Shown piece after piece: positions 63,331 through 64,000 of a stretch of DNA of 64,000 bases. The DNA is taken from assembly GCA_017466325.1 (NCBI GenBank), contig JAFTUK010000034.1, positions 1 through 64,000 of the forward strand. Direction: 5' to 3'. A program made the translations under genes and the position numbers. The DNA is from Bacteroidaceae bacterium (GTDB lineage: Bacteria > Bacteroidota > Bacteroidia > Bacteroidales > Bacteroidaceae). How positions within the stretch are numbered: position 1 is the first letter of the stretch; each line of letters opens with the position of its first letter. A model generated the notes under the pieces. The model worked only from the letters and a program-made list of their open reading frames with translations. It was not told the DNA's origin and did no database searches.

Positions 63331-63445
63331 GGAACCGACGCAGAAAGCGAGAGCAGAAGCAAAATTTATTTTGATTATGCCGAGCAACAAGGAGGAAAAG
63401 ACCGCGAAGCGGGATTAAAACGGAAAACGGAAAACTGCGAGTAAG
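63331..63445. repeat. Dispersed GCTCGG-family repeat, copy B
   Basis: 63331-63428 nearly duplicates 9000-9097. On the minus strand GCTCGG (from 63385) precedes TTTG by 22 nt. It contains the hairpin CCGC-GAA-GCGG (63402-63412) and ends with GGAAAACTGCGAGTAAGCG. It begins 11 nt after the folK stop. Confidence 0.9.
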
Positions 63446-63473
63446 CGAGAGCAGAGTAAATGATTTTCAATTC

Positions 63474-63508
63474 AAAGTCATGCCCCCGAAGTTCGGGGGC
63501 ATGACTTT
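63474..63508. terminator. Bidirectional terminator overlapping the pstB stop codon
   Basis: AAAGTCATGCCCCCGAA (63474-63490) pairs perfectly with 63492-63508. The right arm includes two bases of the pstB stop codon (63507-63509). It ends both converging transcripts. Confidence 0.85.
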
Positions 63509-64000
63509 ATCCCATCTTTCCCGTCAGGTAAGCCTTGGTGCGCTCGTCCGAGGGGTTGGAGAACATGGTGGCGGTATCGCCATATTCCACCAGTTCGCCC
63601 AGGTACATGAACATGGACTTGGATGAGATTCGCATCGCCTGTCCCATGTTGTGGGTAACGATGAGGATTGTCACCTCCTTCTGGAGTTCCTGCATCAGTT
63701 CCTCTATGTGCGCCGTTGCTATGGGATCGAGGGCAGAGGTGGGCTCGTCCATCAGCAGCACATCGGGTTTCATGGCCAGGGCACGGGCAATGCACAAACG
63801 CTGCTGCTGTCCACCGGAAAGGAACGTTCCCTTCTTGTTCAGCACGTCCTTCACCTCGTCCCACAGGGCAACGCTCCTGAGACAACGCTCCACGGTGGCA
63901 TCCCTCTCGCTTTTGGAGAGGCTTATGCCGTTCAGAGTGAAGCCAGAAAGCACATTGTCGTAGATGCTCATGGTGGGGAACGGAGCAGGACGCTGGAACA
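63507..64000 (-). CDS. pstB: Phosphate ABC transporter ATP-binding protein (C-terminal part, cut by window edge)
   Basis: The last 164 codons of an ABC ATPase. [16 protein letters not shown] is the Q-loop region typical of Pst[16 protein letters not shown] is the ABC signature, and [13 protein letters not shown] is Walker B; the H-loop is VTHNMGQA. PstB powers high-affinity phosphate import with PstA and PstC, which should lie outside the window. The Walker A part is missing only because the window ends. Confidence 0.93.
   Translation of the reverse strand, partial: FQRPAPFPTMSIYDNVLSGFTLNGISLSKSERDATVERCLRSVALWDEVKDVLNKKGTFLSGGQQQRLCIARALAMKPDVLLMDEPTSALDPIATAHIEELMQELQKEVTILIVTHNMGQAMRISSKSMFMYLGELVEYGDTATMFSNPSDERTKAYLTGKMG

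Overview
The window looks like chromosome from a Bacteroidales bacterium, most likely Prevotellaceae or a close relative. Genes are preceded by the Bacteroidota promoter (TTTG or TTG, about 20 nt, then TAnnTTTG). SecD and SecF are fused. KorA is a fused gamma-alpha subunit. There are BspA-type leucine-rich-repeat and Fib_succ_major surface proteins, DUF3098, a secreted GH84 O-GlcNAcase-like enzyme and a DAP dehydrogenase, all typical of this order. Species cannot be fixed from the sequence alone.

Layout. 1-548 holds the start of a tyrosine integrase running off the left edge, probably the end of a mobile element. 0.9-4.5 kb is a secreted pair, a GH84 hexosaminidase and a C1B peptidase. 4.6-7.9 kb carries pflA and pflB, divergent from ddh (8.1 kb). 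9.2-14.8 kb holds an SDR epimerase, rnr, rpoN and a PAP2-like membrane protein. 15.0-17.9 kb is a BspA-type LRR protein ending in a TonB C-terminal domain. 18.8-26.0 kb is a minus-strand run: TtcA-like, GNAT, ispG, purE, nnrD, a uridine kinase-like protein, and a STAS-like plus GHKL ATPase pair. 26.2-28.7 kb has three tandem FKBP prolyl isomerases. 29.1-34.5 kb has a Fib_succ_major lipoprotein divergent from a large GH2 enzyme. 34.9-45.0 kb is minus strand: acyltransferase, Crp/Fnr regulator, pckA, an orphan BlaI-like regulator, an Ig-like lipoprotein, a GH3-family adenylase, rnc, fabF and acpP. 45.3-63.3 kb is mostly plus-strand housekeeping: dsbD, HU (minus strand), rhomboid, an EEP-domain protein, secDF, tRNA-Arg, korAB, tyrS, tRNA-Gln, miaB, ftsX, a DUF3098 protein, uppP, truB, queA and folK. 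The right edge cuts pstB.

How the genes fit together. pflAB, pckA and korAB belong to anaerobic mixed-acid and CO2-fixing carbon metabolism. GH84, the C1B peptidase and GH2 degrade host or dietary glycans and peptides outside the cytoplasm. acpP-fabF-rnc and miaB-ftsX-DUF3098-uppP-truB-queA-folK are compact growth and envelope operons with 4-nt overlaps and short gaps.

The most unusual content is between genes. One dispersed repeat family (GCTCGG, 21-22 nt, TTTG, 20-21 nt, -7 box) supplies a working-looking promoter to the FKBP cluster, forms a tandem promoter array before GH2, and has decayed copies at other gene ends; it looks like a mobile promoter. Two surface-protein genes, BspA-LRR and Fib_succ_major, share a related 350-400 nt leader with a GGCGTGGGG core about 160-175 nt before the start codon. 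Several palindromic element families, an LRR/TonB fusion, a 122-nt out-of-frame rnc/GH3 overlap and an orphan GHKL/STAS pair are also worth following.
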